From assembly GCA_002049455.2 (NCBI GenBank), contig KV919077.1, forward strand, positions 1-64,000: a stretch of 64,000 bases of DNA, written 5' to 3'. The stretch is from Porphyra umbilicalis (lineage: Eukaryota; Rhodophyta; Bangiophyceae; Bangiales; Bangiaceae). This document shows positions 20,140-30,114 of this stretch, one piece after another. Each line of letters begins with the position of its first letter. The stretch's first letter is position 1. The notes under the pieces were generated by a model. That model was not told the DNA's origin. It worked only from the letters and a program-made list of their open reading frames with translations, and made no database searches. A program made the translations under genes and the position numbers.

Positions 20140-22869
20140 ATGACAGACTTATTGGGCCGTCATCGGACGCTCCGCGACCGCTGGCCTCGTCGACACTTCG
20201 TCGTCGGCGCTTCTAGAGGCAGGGTAGGCACGATGGCGCCCCCAGCTACCTCCACCCCCTCGACGAACCCCCACCCATCCACCACGCCCGTCCCACCCGC
20301 ATTGTCTCCTGTGCTTGGGGCGCCCACGCCCCAAAACCGGCCCGCAGACTCGACCAACGGACTCCCTCTGGCACCTCGTTCTACCTGGCGCCCTTCGCCG
20401 GGATGCAGATGGGGACCGATGCCGCCAGGAAAGAAGCGGAGCCCCGTTTACTCGTACTTTGTGGCCGAGTATTATGAGAGTGGGGGCGGAGCCGTCGATC
20501 CCACCAAGTACGTATGCGTTCATGAAGACAACAAGGGCTTCCCCGTACGCGTGGCGCACTGCAATACCACAACCAACCTCGCCCATCACCTCGCGGACAA
20601 GCACGGCGTGAAGCTGAACTCGAAATCTGGTTCGGTTAACGCGGTCGCTGGCGTGGTTGGCGAGGCCAGCAGTGGGAGCGATGGACATGACGGACGTGCC
20701 GCAAGTGCGGGGTCGACGATGGAGCAGGGGCGACTGCCCATGTACTTCAAGTCCCACCTGGTGCCTCTGCCGTCTACCCATCCACAGCAGCAAAAATTCA
20801 ACGACCGACAACTCGACATGATCATTTCTACGCTGAGCCCGGCGGCGATCGTCGGCGATGAGGCCTACGTGTCTATGATTCGCGCTGCCAACCCCCGGCT
20901 ATCCGTGATGTCACGCTCCACCCTCGGCCGCGCAATCACCCACCGCTTCAAGTGCCACCAGGAGAGCGTACGCGTAGAATTGACGGGCGTCAACGTTTGC
21001 CACGTCAACTCCGATATGTGGACTTCCGCGGCCAACGAGGCATTTGGCTCCTTCGTTCAGTCGTGGCTTGACGACGGCTGGGAGCTGCAGACCCGAGTGT
21101 TGCGTTGCTGTGTGGTCGAGGGCAGGCACACGGCGTTTGCAATCGCCGCATTTTTACTACAGGTTGCGAGTGACTTTGGGTTGACCCAGAAGGTCGGAGT
21201 GGTGCGAACGGACGGGGCCAGCAACTGCGTGGCGGCCGGTGGCGTCCTTGGGGACGTTGCCAGGACCTGTGTGGACGCCAATCAAGTATGCGAATTGGGG
21301 CAAGGTGGAGATTGCGATACCGAGGAGAATGCAACGGTTGATGGTCGGGGGGGCCGTCACGCGACCGCGGCGCGTTTGGCGATTGGCGAGGACGGCAGCG
21401 GGCCCGGCGGAGCTGAAAATGATGACGACGAAGGGGGAGATGGGGATGACCTACCGGATGTTGGGTCAGATTGCGGCGACTGTGTTCAGGCGGACCGCCA
21501 AGTTCCCCCCGCTGGTGGCGCTGACACGGCAGCAGATGCGGCCCAAGCCCGCGCGACAGCATTTTGCAACGAAATGCCGACTGCCCTGCTCGACAGTGTG
21601 TGGCAGGCTGGTGACTCTGTAACCGCCTCCTCGTTCACCTGGCAGCACGCCCGGTGTGCTACGCACACCCTGCAGCTGTCAGTGCGGGCCGGTTTGGCCG
21701 TATCTGCCGTAAAGGAGGTCTTGCAGAAAGTTCGGTTGGTGGCCAAGCTGTGCAGGACGAGCACCAACTTCCAGCGCGAGCTGCGTGTGGCAGCGGACAG
21801 CGAGGAAGCCGCGGCGGCTGAGAGCGGCGGACGGGAGCGCGTGCCGGCGGCCGCCCTAGTGTCGCGTTTGATTATTGACTGTCCCACGCGCTGGGGCTCC
21901 ACACAGGCTATGCTGTGCCGCTTTGTGCGGGTGGGGCCGGCGGTGCCGTCCGCCCTGTCGAAGTACTACCACTATACGCAGCCGACTGGCCGCAAGAAGC
22001 GGGTCGAGTGCCCAAACCAGCCCGAGTTGGACGCTTTGTCGCAGCTCATCACGTTTTTGAGGATGATCGAGAGCGCGTCGACCAGCCTCGGCTCAGAGGT
22101 GGTCGCCACAAGCCCAATGGAGGAGGCGGTCTACTGGTGCGTGCGGAGGGCGGGCGCACCCGACGGGGGGGACTGCGGGGCGCTTTCAGCGCTGAAGCGC
22201 GCTGTATTGGCTGATATGCGCTCGCGCCGCGAAGTCGAGCGCCTGCGGGCTCCAATCCCCGAGTGGTTCGGTATTCGCGTGGCCGCTGTTCTCCTCAACC
22301 CTTTCTACAAATCTTCTACGTTTGGGGACGAGGTGTCGACGGCCACAACCGCCCGGGCAACGGCACTAGCTATTATCCGGTGGATGGTGGCCCGAGCGCC
22401 CACCTCACCAACAGAGGCGCCGGCGGGACTGGGCAGCGGCGATGGCAGCCCCCCAGTCAAGCGCCGAAGGACGTTTGAGGCATGCTTGCGCGAGTCGACG
22501 GTGCCCGACGGGGGGGCGGCCGGCAGCGGGGACACGCAGGTAGGTGCGAGCTCGGGGCAGTCCTTTCCTTTGGAGGCCGAGTGGAGCGCGTACCTCGGCC
22601 GGGTGGTGGACCTGGAGTCGGACTACACCGCACTCGGCTGGTGGCGTGAGAACGAGAAGCACTTTCCTCGGCTAGCGTTGGGGGCTAGGTATTTGCTCGC
22701 TATCCCGGCCACCAGCGTGACCTCCGAGCGGGATTTTTCGAAGGCGGGGAGGACCGTCTCTAAGCTGCGTGCACGCATGACCGGTGCCAATGCGGAGGAG
22801 TATATTGTGTTGCATGACGATATTACGCGACGCCGCCGCATGGATAGGGCGCGGACCGGCCGTGTATGA
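20140..22869 (+). CDS. hAT-family transposase
   Basis: About 909 residues in one frame; 20140 is the first ATG. In order: a BED-like zinc finger (about 103-155) with CVHEDNKGFPVRVAHC and HHLADKHG; the RNase-H-fold core with the first aspartate in CHVNSDMWTS (about 292) and the second in VVRTDGASNC (about 358); an acidic Gly-rich insertion; the RCATHTLQLSV and DCPTRWGSTQAML blocks; and the C-terminal hATC dimerisation domain with LGWWRENEKHFPRLALGARYL and IPATSVTSERDFSKAG. These are the diagnostic hAT blocks in the right order. It cuts and pastes the surrounding element by recognising its terminal repeats. Confidence 0.92.
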   Translation: MTDLLGRHRTLRDRWPRRHFVVGASRGRVGTMAPPATSTPSTNPHPSTTPVPPALSPVLGAPTPQNRPADSTNGLPLAPRSTWRPSPGCRWGPMPPGKKRSPVYSYFVAEYYESGGGAVDPTKYVCVHEDNKGFPVRVAHCNTTTNLAHHLADKHGVKLNSKSGSVNAVAGVVGEASSGSDGHDGRAASAGSTMEQGRLPMYFKSHLVPLPSTHPQQQKFNDRQLDMIISTLSPAAIVGDEAYVSMIRAANPRLSVMSRSTLGRAITHRFKCHQESVRVELTGVNVCHVNSDMWTSAANEAFGSFVQSWLDDGWELQTRVLRCCVVEGRHTAFAIAAFLLQVASDFGLTQKVGVVRTDGASNCVAAGGVLGDVARTCVDANQVCELGQGGDCDTEENATVDGRGGRHATAARLAIGEDGSGPGGAENDDDEGGDGDDLPDVGSDCGDCVQADRQVPPAGGADTAADAAQARATAFCNEMPTALLDSVWQAGDSVTASSFTWQHARCATHTLQLSVRAGLAVSAVKEVLQKVRLVAKLCRTSTNFQRELRVAADSEEAAAAESGGRERVPAAALVSRLIIDCPTRWGSTQAMLCRFVRVGPAVPSALSKYYHYTQPTGRKKRVECPNQPELDALSQLITFLRMIESASTSLGSEVVATSPMEEAVYWCVRRAGAPDGGDCGALSALKRAVLADMRSRREVERLRAPIPEWFGIRVAAVLLNPFYKSSTFGDEVSTATTARATALAIIRWMVARAPTSPTEAPAGLGSGDGSPPVKRRRTFEACLRESTVPDGGAAGSGDTQVGASSGQSFPLEAEWSAYLGRVVDLESDYTALGWWRENEKHFPRLALGARYLLAIPATSVTSERDFSKAGRTVSKLRARMTGANAEEYIVLHDDITRRRRMDRARTGRV

Positions 22870-22987
22870 TAGCGTGATTCATGTTGTTTGGGCGAGTATG
22901 CTGTGATTTTGTGCCTGGGGCGACAAGGGTGGTCTAGGATTTTTCTTCGTGGATGTGGGCGGCGGGGTTGTTGAAGGAAAGAATGAA

Positions 22988-23640
22988 TCATGTTGGAGGA
23001 CATGTCTGCACCCGCGCAATACAGCAGGCACCGCAGTACAAGCAAAGCATCCGCTCATCTCCCGCTTTCGAGAACATACACCAGCACCCCATCCCCGTGC
23101 AACACATCCATCGAGGCACGACATCAACAGTACGCAGGAGCTCCACCCCACTGCGCTCATGCCTCACCACGTACTTGGTGTCCCGCCCCTCGCCTACCTC
23201 AAAAGCCGGCCCGGCCGCCGCCGTTGACTCTGCAGCGATCTCATCCGCCACGAGCGTGTGTATCGCGCCCCAGCATTTGCGTATTCGAACAGTGCCCCGC
23301 CACCCCTATCGTCGTCAGTCGACCCGGCCTTGTCCACCGCCATCTGGTGCATCGTGCCCTCGGAAAGATTTTGAACTGTGGCAAAGCGCCGACTCTGACA
23401 CGCCTGAAGTGACGAGAGGCATTGTATAAAGTACAGAGGGTAGGAAAGAATGAACCCAGCAGTCCTCGATGACAAAAGAAAGCAAGCACTAGCGGTGCAG
23501 ACAAGGCTTGCAAAGAAAGGTTCAGAAAGGATGCCCAGAGCAAAGACAAAAAACATTGTCGGTGCGACTAATATCGTGTCTGTAGAATGCCAGCGGAACG
23601 GACTAAGAGCCCTCGCTGCAAACGGATGCGCCACGAGCAA
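22988..23640 (-). CDS. possible antisense Cys-rich cargo gene inside the hAT element
   Basis: Two adjoining minus-strand frames read like protein. The upstream one, after a good splice acceptor (pyrimidine tract, CACTTCAG at about 23414-23407), gives FATVQNLSEGTMHQMAVDKA and GGGALFEYANAG. The other gives ADEIAAESTAAAGPAFEVGEG, KYVVRHERSGVELLRTVDVV and the cysteine pattern CCTGMGCWC, CLYCGACC. The two are offset by one base near 23258, with no clear intron between them, so the gene is either broken or read wrongly. An earlier exon may lie at 23654-23851 (HAGATWIPLGSGGCLVDEYL). No family is recognised. It could be captured host sequence or an accessory transposon gene. Confidence 0.3.
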
Positions 23641-24544
23641 CGCGGTCGGTCACTCAAAACAAGGCATGCAACACGGACGCCACTGACTGGGAGAAGGCAC
23701 GCCACTCAAAACGCACTTCATTGAGATACTCATCAACGAGACACCCGCCTGACCCCAAAGGGATCCACGTCGCACCCGCATGGCGACCTGTGGCGTGCGT
23801 AACACACTGCAAAAAAGGGGGCAAGTTTACAACGCTGTGGCAGTGAACCAAAAGACACTACCAGACGAGTAGGGGAAGAGAGCGCGTGAAGCGAGGGAGC
23901 AAGATAGTGCGTGAGAAACGTGCAATACAAGATGTCACACACAGCCTGCTACCATCGACGCCGCCAGAACACCCAGCCCCCCGCACGTCAAACAGACACC
24001 GCGAAAGTGGTTGCTCGCCCCATGATCCATACCATGCATCGTGGCGTGGTGACAACATGCAGCATGCCCGGACGCAGCGACGACGAAGACAGGGGGCCCA
24101 GTCCGGCCAACGGACAGCGCCGTCGCCATGCGCACCGCCTGCCGTCAACAGATGCAAGAGCGAGGCAGAGAGCGCGGGTGGTATGGGCGAGTAGAGAGAC
24201 ATGAATGGCGGGCTGATGCTGATGATCGAGGAGAGGGGTGGGGGGCAACAGAACGGGGTGGGAGGAAGGGGATGGGTGGGGGCAAACACCGACCGAGCGA
24301 GTGCGCGACGAGTCGTCGCATTGCCGGTCGTGTCGGCTGTGGGACCAGCAGCAATGTGTCGTGAGAGGGTGGCAGCTGCCCACCCACGCAGCTGTGCGGA
24401 GAGGCCAGTTTTGCACCGGTTGCCATCGCAGCACACTCGCCACTCCGCTGCTCAACAACCGGTTTAAAACCGATAATGGGCGGCGAATGAAATCACTTAA
24501 ACCGATTCGGCCGGGCCAACCGATTGGACACCCCTAATGTCCTA

Positions 24545-25319
24545 TTCGAAGCCGAAATACTGCACGCACACCCTATTCAGGACGGTTGGAGTATGCTGCG
24601 GGCCCCCTCATTGGCTGGGCGCCAAATGGTTTTATTGCCATACGTGTCTGACGACGATCGACGACGCAAAACAACGACCGCGACACGATCGAGGCCCGAT
24701 GCACTGGGCAGATGGTGACACGTGACCGAGGGACTGATGCAGACGCAAACCCTGTGAGAGGCCGCGACGTACGAGGGCGACAGAGACTCGTGGAAGGCAG
24801 CCACAAGCATGCCCACACTCCATAACGTAGATTGATCCCCGGCAGCAATCGCGTTGCACTCTGGGCCCGACTTGTGCCTCTCGAGTCGTGCGAGGAATGA
24901 GAATCAGGGGGAGCGGTGGACGCGCAGCACATGCTTCTTAACAGTCAGTGAAGTGTGAGCGCGTTGGACCTACACCTGTCGATGCGGATGTCGTAGTACT
25001 GGCTGCCGGCCTCTCCTACGTATGAGAGAGTCCTCAGCGCTGTTGAGCCTGATTGGTCATGCGACACGATTGGTTCAGCGACTAACACTGATTCTAAGGC
25101 TGTACCAGATGCCAGGTACCGCCCGGCTGCGCCAGAATATGCGCGGTCTGCCGGGGGTGCCAGCGGGGAGGTGTCCCAGAACCGAGGCGCACGCCTGCCC
25201 CTGTCGTCGCCGTGCCTCACGTGCTGCTGTGCTCGCCACCGTCGTGCTCGCCACCGTCGTGCTCGCCACTGTCGTGCTCGCCACCGTCGTACTCGTGGCC
25301 GGCGCCGCCTGCCTTCACC
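24545..25319. other. intergenic, with a short minisatellite
   Basis: No protein-like frame is seen before the Harbinger remnant apart from the repeat at 25229-25303, which lies in its possible 5' leader. Confidence 0.5.
25229..25303 (+). repeat. 15-bp tandem repeat, about five copies
   Basis: The unit GTGCTCGCCACCGTC occurs at 25229, 25244, 25259 (one change) and 25274, then a diverged copy. As 15 is a multiple of three the frame through it stays open. Confidence 0.85.
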
Positions 25320-26012
25320 ATGGACGCTGCAATGACTGTGAGTGGATGGGAGGAGGACGAGGGCGTCAACGATGACGTCACCACCGCGGTGGTCGTCGCC
25401 GCTCACGTGGCCACTCTTCTTGAATCGCGACGGCGGGCTCTCGCGGCCGCGCAAGTGCACAGGCCGCGGTACCGGAGCTCCGTGCCCGGTCGGTTGGCCA
25501 ATCGGCCAAGAAAATTTGAGCTTGGCCTCCAGTGCATCCTTCGCGACTATTTTGGCGTCGACGGCCTTCCCCCGGTTTTCGGTCGACAACAGTTTGAGCG
25601 ACGATTTTGCGTGCCGTTGCCGGTCTTCCTGCGGATCTACCATGCTATCAAGGACCGGCCGTTTTGGGCGCAATGTTTCAACGCAACTGGGCAGCCGCAG
25701 GCCCACCCGCTTCAAAAGCTGGTGGCCGCGTTCCGCGTGCTGGCGTACGGAGAATCGTACGACCGCGCGGACGAGTACGTGCGCTTGTCCAGATCTACAA
25801 TCGCGCGCGCGGTCAAGCTCTTCACCGAGCTCATGGTCGACGAGTTAGGTCCACACTACCTGCGGCCGCCCACGCCCCTTGAGATTGAGAAGATCCTTGC
25901 CCGCAATGCTGAGCGTGGGTTGCCCGGCTGTCTCGGTTCTCTTGATTGCTCTCACTGGGAGTGGTCCTCGTGCCCTAAGAGCATTCCCACCAATGTCGGG
26001 CCAACGGTCTGA
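25320..26012 (+). pseudogene. PIF/Harbinger (Plant_tran-type) nuclease, truncated
   Basis: The start is an ATG in CACCATGG. After an acidic leader the protein follows the plant-type Harbinger nuclease: FGRQQFERRFCVPLPVFLRI, then HPLQKLVAAFRVLAYGES, DEYVRLSRSTIARAVKLF, HYLRPPTPLEIEKIL, and GCLGSLDCSHWEWSSCP, which holds the first catalytic aspartate. The frame then leaves the family after KSIPTN and stops at once. The C-terminal half with the other two catalytic acidic residues is absent, also from other frames downstream, so this is a 3'-truncated, inactive copy. No terminal repeats were found. Confidence 0.85.
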
Positions 26013-27559
26013 AACGGTGAAATGAAACCGCTACGTGTGGCCCTGCGAGTGGTCAGTTGCCAACGGGCCAACGCGTTGCCAACGGGCAATGTAATGGGTT
26101 AAATAGAGTGGGCTACCATTCGAAGATCTGAGCGCCGTTGGCCTCGACGTTGTTGGCCGCAGTCGGGGGTTGCCAACGAAGGACACGTATCAGCGTCGTC
26201 GCAAGTATCGAAATGAAGCGGCGTCCGTCGAATACGTGCCAAACATGTCACGGAAAGCGTGTGAACGGAGCACGAACCGCCCAAATCAAGACAATCTAGC
26301 GAGACACGTGGAGGCCTTTTGGTACCAATCTGGATCGAATCCGCTCGTGTGCTGCGGTCGCACCCCCTCAGGTTGTGCGAGGCCTTGGAGGCTGAGTCAT
26401 GCCGGTCGAACGGTCACCTTCAGCCATCGTGGCCTGCCGATGTGCTCGAAGGAGTGGCCCAAGAGCTGTCTACGTGCCCCCCTCTACTGTGTGCATCCCA
26501 CCGTTTGCTGACTGGGGCGGTTTCAAAGGAGCTGGCACACCCGCTCTCAGGGCTGTGCTGCCCGAAAAAGTCCAAGGCTCGGCCAAAAAGGGTCAATAGA
26601 GGGCAGCGACCCACAGCCAGGGACTTTTGAGTGCGTATTTGTGCACTTGTGTGGTTGCCTCCTATGGCCCTTCTCCCAAAAATGACCCCACCTCTGTGAG
26701 CAAACGTTTCCCACCCCCCCCCCAGGGGGCCCTGAGGCGACATGGGTTTCTGCCGGCGACAGCGTCTCCAAACGTTTCCTGACAGTGCCGCCCCATCGCG
26801 AGGTCACTTGCCAGGACGTGCCCGCGCTCTCAGGACGCGGAGGCCGCGCAATCGTCGAATGCGACCCGGGCGGTGGCCCACCACCCTAATGGGGTCGACC
26901 GAACCCCCAAACTTGATTTCCATTGGCGGCCCCGCCGGGAATTTGAGCAAACGTGCAGACAAACGCTTCGCACTGCAGCCAGTCCGGTCCTTCCAGATCG
27001 AATTCTATTTTGAGAAGGGGCCGTCACGAAGCAACGGGGAGGGGGTCCCGATTCAATGCGGATTTCGGCGGCAGCGCAAGCGCCAATCTGGGGTAATCTG
27101 GGCGAACGTGCCGGCAAACGTTCCCCCAGTGCGGGTCCAGAGCCACATGCAAACAGTAACTCAAGCGTGCAAACTAGTATACACAGCGGCAATCTCGGTC
27201 GCTTGAATCGATCTGGACGTCCTAGACAGGGAAACAGACTGCAGTCTCTGTCACGCCTGGATTGTGCGGCCTGCAAGCAGCCTGCAAGCAGCGTGCGTTT
27301 TGTCGCGCCGACCAATGGCCTGCGGCCGTCATCTCAGATCTGCACGGGGCCAGTTCGTCTGGCAGCAGGGCCGTGCAAGGAGCTCACGGCGTCAGATCTG
27401 CCAACGACGCCAAGTCTTCAGCGGGACTTGGCGGCGCACAGCACTGTTGTAGGCGACGTCGTCTTCTTCCGCGGGCGCCGGCCGGCCACGAGTCCCCAGT
27501 GCCCCTCGCGCTCCTCGTGCTCCGCGGGTGGCGGCGGTTCGTCGGCGGCCGGTCGGTAG
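26013..27559. other. intergenic stretch
   Basis: No supported gene. It contains the dispersed repeat at 26663-26698, several AAACGTTT words near 26705 and 26770, and near 26070 two copies of GTTGCCAACGGGC. Confidence 0.5.
26663..26698 (-). repeat. dispersed repeat, copy 1
   Basis: The reverse complement of this 36-bp stretch matches 62090-62125 at 35 of 36 positions (core GAGGTGGGGTCATTTTTGGG). AAACGTTT words lie near both copies, so the shared element is probably longer and diverged. Confidence 0.75.
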
Positions 27560-28864
27560 TGCTGGCGCTCTCGTGGCCGGCTCTGCGGCGATTGGGCGGC
27601 GGTTGCGTCGTGCTTCCACTGGCGGCGGAGGTGGGGCGGTTGGTCGTTCCCGTGAGTGGCGGAATACACTCCTGCGGCTCGTGCGGCTCGTTCGGCGGTG
27701 CGGCGGCCGGTGGCTGTCTTCGCGACTGGTGGACTGTGTACCTGGTGTGCGCGGTCGTGCTCCGCTCACCGCGTGGCCGCACGTCGTGGGCGCGCTCGTG
27801 CACCAGCGTGCGGCTGTGCGGCACGTTGTGCATGTGGTGCACGTGCTCCAGCGGGCGGGGGTGCCTCTGGGTGGTGCTCGTGCTCTTGCTCGTCGTGCCT
27901 CAGTGGGCGTCGTGTGCGTTCCCGTGCACCAGCGGACGGCGGCCCGGCACGGTGCGCAAGAGCTCCGGCGGGCGGCGGTGCCTCGGTTGGTGCTCGTGCT
28001 CTTGTTAGAGCTCTGGCGGGCGGTGGTGCGGCACGGTGTGCACGTGCTCGAGCGTCTGCGGGCGGTGGTGCCTCGGGTGGTCCTCGTGCTCTTGCTCGTG
28101 CTGCAGTCGGCGGCGGTACGGCGGCTGGTCGTTTCTGCGAGTAGTGGTTTGCGGCTCGTACGTACGGCGGTTCGGCGGCTGGTGGTCGTACCCGTGACTG
28201 GTGGACTGTGTATTGTGTACCTGGTGTGCGCGGTCGTCCTGTTACTGCGTGACCGCAAGTCTTGTGTGTGCTCGGGTGTCGTCCCCGTGACTGGTGGACT
28301 GTGTACCTGCTGTGTGTGGTCGAGCTCCGCGCACTCTGTGACCGCACGTCGTGCAAGTGCTCGCGCTCAGGTCGCGGCAGTGCTCCAGTGGCCGCTGCGG
28401 CTCGTGCTCGTGCCCGTGCTCGTGCTCCAGCGGGGTGCGGTGCGGAAGCTGGTCGTCTCAGTGAGTAGTGGACTGCGGCTCGTGCGGCGGTGCGGCGGCT
28501 GGCTGGTGAACATTTCCGTGACCTGTGCATTGTGGACGTGGCGTGCGTGGTCGTGCCCCGTTCGCCGTGTCACCCCCGTCGTGCAAGTGCTCGAGCTCCA
28601 GCGGGCGGCGGTGATACAGTGTGCACTGCGGCTCGTGCTCGTGCTCGTGCTCCAGTGGGCGGCGGTGCGGCAGCTGGTGTTCGTGGTCCTGAAACGGGCA
28701 TCCTCTGCGGTGCTCCTGGTGTGCGTTTTCGTCCCGTTGCCCTCCCCGTGTGATCGCACCCCGTTCACGTGCTCGCTCACAGAGAGCAGCGGTGCCCCGT
28801 CTGGTGCCCGTGCTACTGCTCGTCGTCGTCCCCGTGACTGGTGGACTGTGTACCTGCTGTGCGC
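27560..28864 (+). repeat. irregular GC-rich repeat array interrupted by a Copia element
   Basis: Diverged copies, 330 to 480 bp apart, share a block with TGGTCGTTCCCGTGAGTGG, then GTGGACTGTGTACCTGGTGT, GTGACCGCACGTCGTG, GCTCCAGCGGGCGGCGGTGC and CTCGTGCTCGTGCTC. The same words resume right after the Copia element at 34830, so the element landed inside the array. A 545-codon frame runs through it but shifts register between copies and has no domain. Confidence 0.65.
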
Positions 28865-29237
28865 TGTGAAGTCGGTGTGGTCAAGTGGGTGCGTTATTTT
28901 ACTATGGCAGAGGTCCTGGGCCGTGTCCAGCCACCTAATGTACCCCAGGCGGCCTCAGGACAGGTCGTCGGGCAGCCCGCTCTCGGAGCACACCCACGTG
29001 CCTCAGTTCTCAGTGCGCGCGGGCCGCGGCGCACCTGCCAGAACGGGGCATGCACCTCCCCACACAAGTCCCCCCCCCCGAGCTCACCCCAGCAGAGAGT
29101 GCCCACTACGAGACCAGCAAATCAAGTACACACAAGTACAAAACATACAACAAGTGCATAGGTAAATACCCAAAACAGGGTCCCAATGCTCAACCGGGTA
29201 AGTACAGACAAATGGAATTGCTGAGCCATGCTCAACA
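28865..29237 (-). repeat. 3' LTR of the minus-strand Copia element
   Basis: 373 bp, almost identical to 34456-34829, with TG...CA termini in element orientation. Confidence 0.92.
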
Positions 29238-29340
29238 CTCCCCCCAATTACATTGTGACGGTTCCGGAGTCCGGATGCAAGGTAGCCCGGCTTCCGGCTT
29301 ACAGCTTGATTTGGCTTCCCGATCGCCGCTGCTCGGGCCC

Positions 29341-30014
29341 GGGCTGTAGCAGTACAGCCCTCCTCGGGAAGCCATATCAGTTTTGGGCTGTACTGATACA
29401 GAACCCCCCCTCCCCGACTTGGCCGCAAAACGCGATGTGGGCCAAAAAACCGCCCACCGCCAAGTCGACAAGCGCCGACTCGGACAGCATCAGAGCACCC
29501 GCCAGCCGACCGCCAGGCCGCCGCAAGCCGCCCAACCGCCGCAAAGTCGACGCAAACCGCCGACTTGGTAGAGACGCATGAAGCTGGGCTGTATCAGTAC
29601 AGCCCTCCCCCCGCCACTTAAAACAAAAAAACGATGTCCGCCAAGTCCGCCTCGGTCGACGCGGACAGCATCGGAGAAGCCCTTAGCCGACCGCCCGACC
29701 GCCGCAGGCCACCCAGTCGGCGTCAAGGCGACGCAAGCTGCTGCCTTCGTAGCGATGCAAGGGCCTGGAGCTGTATCAGTACAGCCGTAACGGCTACCGC
29801 CCAGCCGAAAATCGAATTGACGCGGTCGTCCAATGTTGATCGGATCGTCCGACGAAACGTTCGGTAGACATCGATTCGACCGGCCGCCCCCGACTCGATC
29901 GGCGAAACGTCGACTTGATCGACGAATTTCGGCACGAATCCGACTCGGGCTGTATCAGTACAGCCCGCCGACAATCGGATCCCGATTCCGAGGAGGGCTG
30001 TACTGATACAGCCC
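29341..30014. repeat. hairpin array in the 3' untranslated part of Copia element 1
   Basis: Copies of an 8-bp stem with a 4-base loop, GGGCTGTA-N4-TACAGCCC, lie at 29341, 29586, 29947 and 29995, with imperfect copies at about 29385 and 29768. Loops are mostly TCAG or its complement CTGA, so the units occur in both orientations. No protein-like frame occupies this stretch. Confidence 0.85.
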
Positions 30015-30114
30015 AGCCCCCGACTTCGCCGTAAACCGCCCAATCGACCCGAAGCCGTTCCGGGCCGCCGACACCGCCACTCCGCCGCCAACCGCCGCCC
30101 CCCCCCGAGGGGGT

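Larger units (their letters stand above)
19965..24544 (+). mobile_element. complete hAT transposon with 8-bp target duplication
   Basis: The 8-bp duplication ATGTCCTA lies at 19965-19972 and again at 24537-24544. The element (19973-24536, 4564 bp) starts TGGTGCCCAATCGGTTG and ends with the reverse complement of TAGGGGTGTCCAATCGGTTG. The left end lacks three of the outer G/A bases. Subterminal AATCGGTT boxes recur near both ends, as expected for hAT transposase binding. The plus strand carries an intact transposase gene. The remaining 1.6 kb holds minus-strand open frames that look partly coding. Exact target duplications and an unbroken frame point to a recent, possibly active insertion. Confidence 0.9.

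Noticed and set aside
25229-25303. Short direct repeats considered as a CRISPR array
   Set aside because: The 15-bp units abut without spacers; a simple minisatellite in a eukaryote.
27528-29165. 545-codon plus-strand frame
   Set aside because: It runs through the repeat array and into an LTR, starts without a supported ATG and has no domain.
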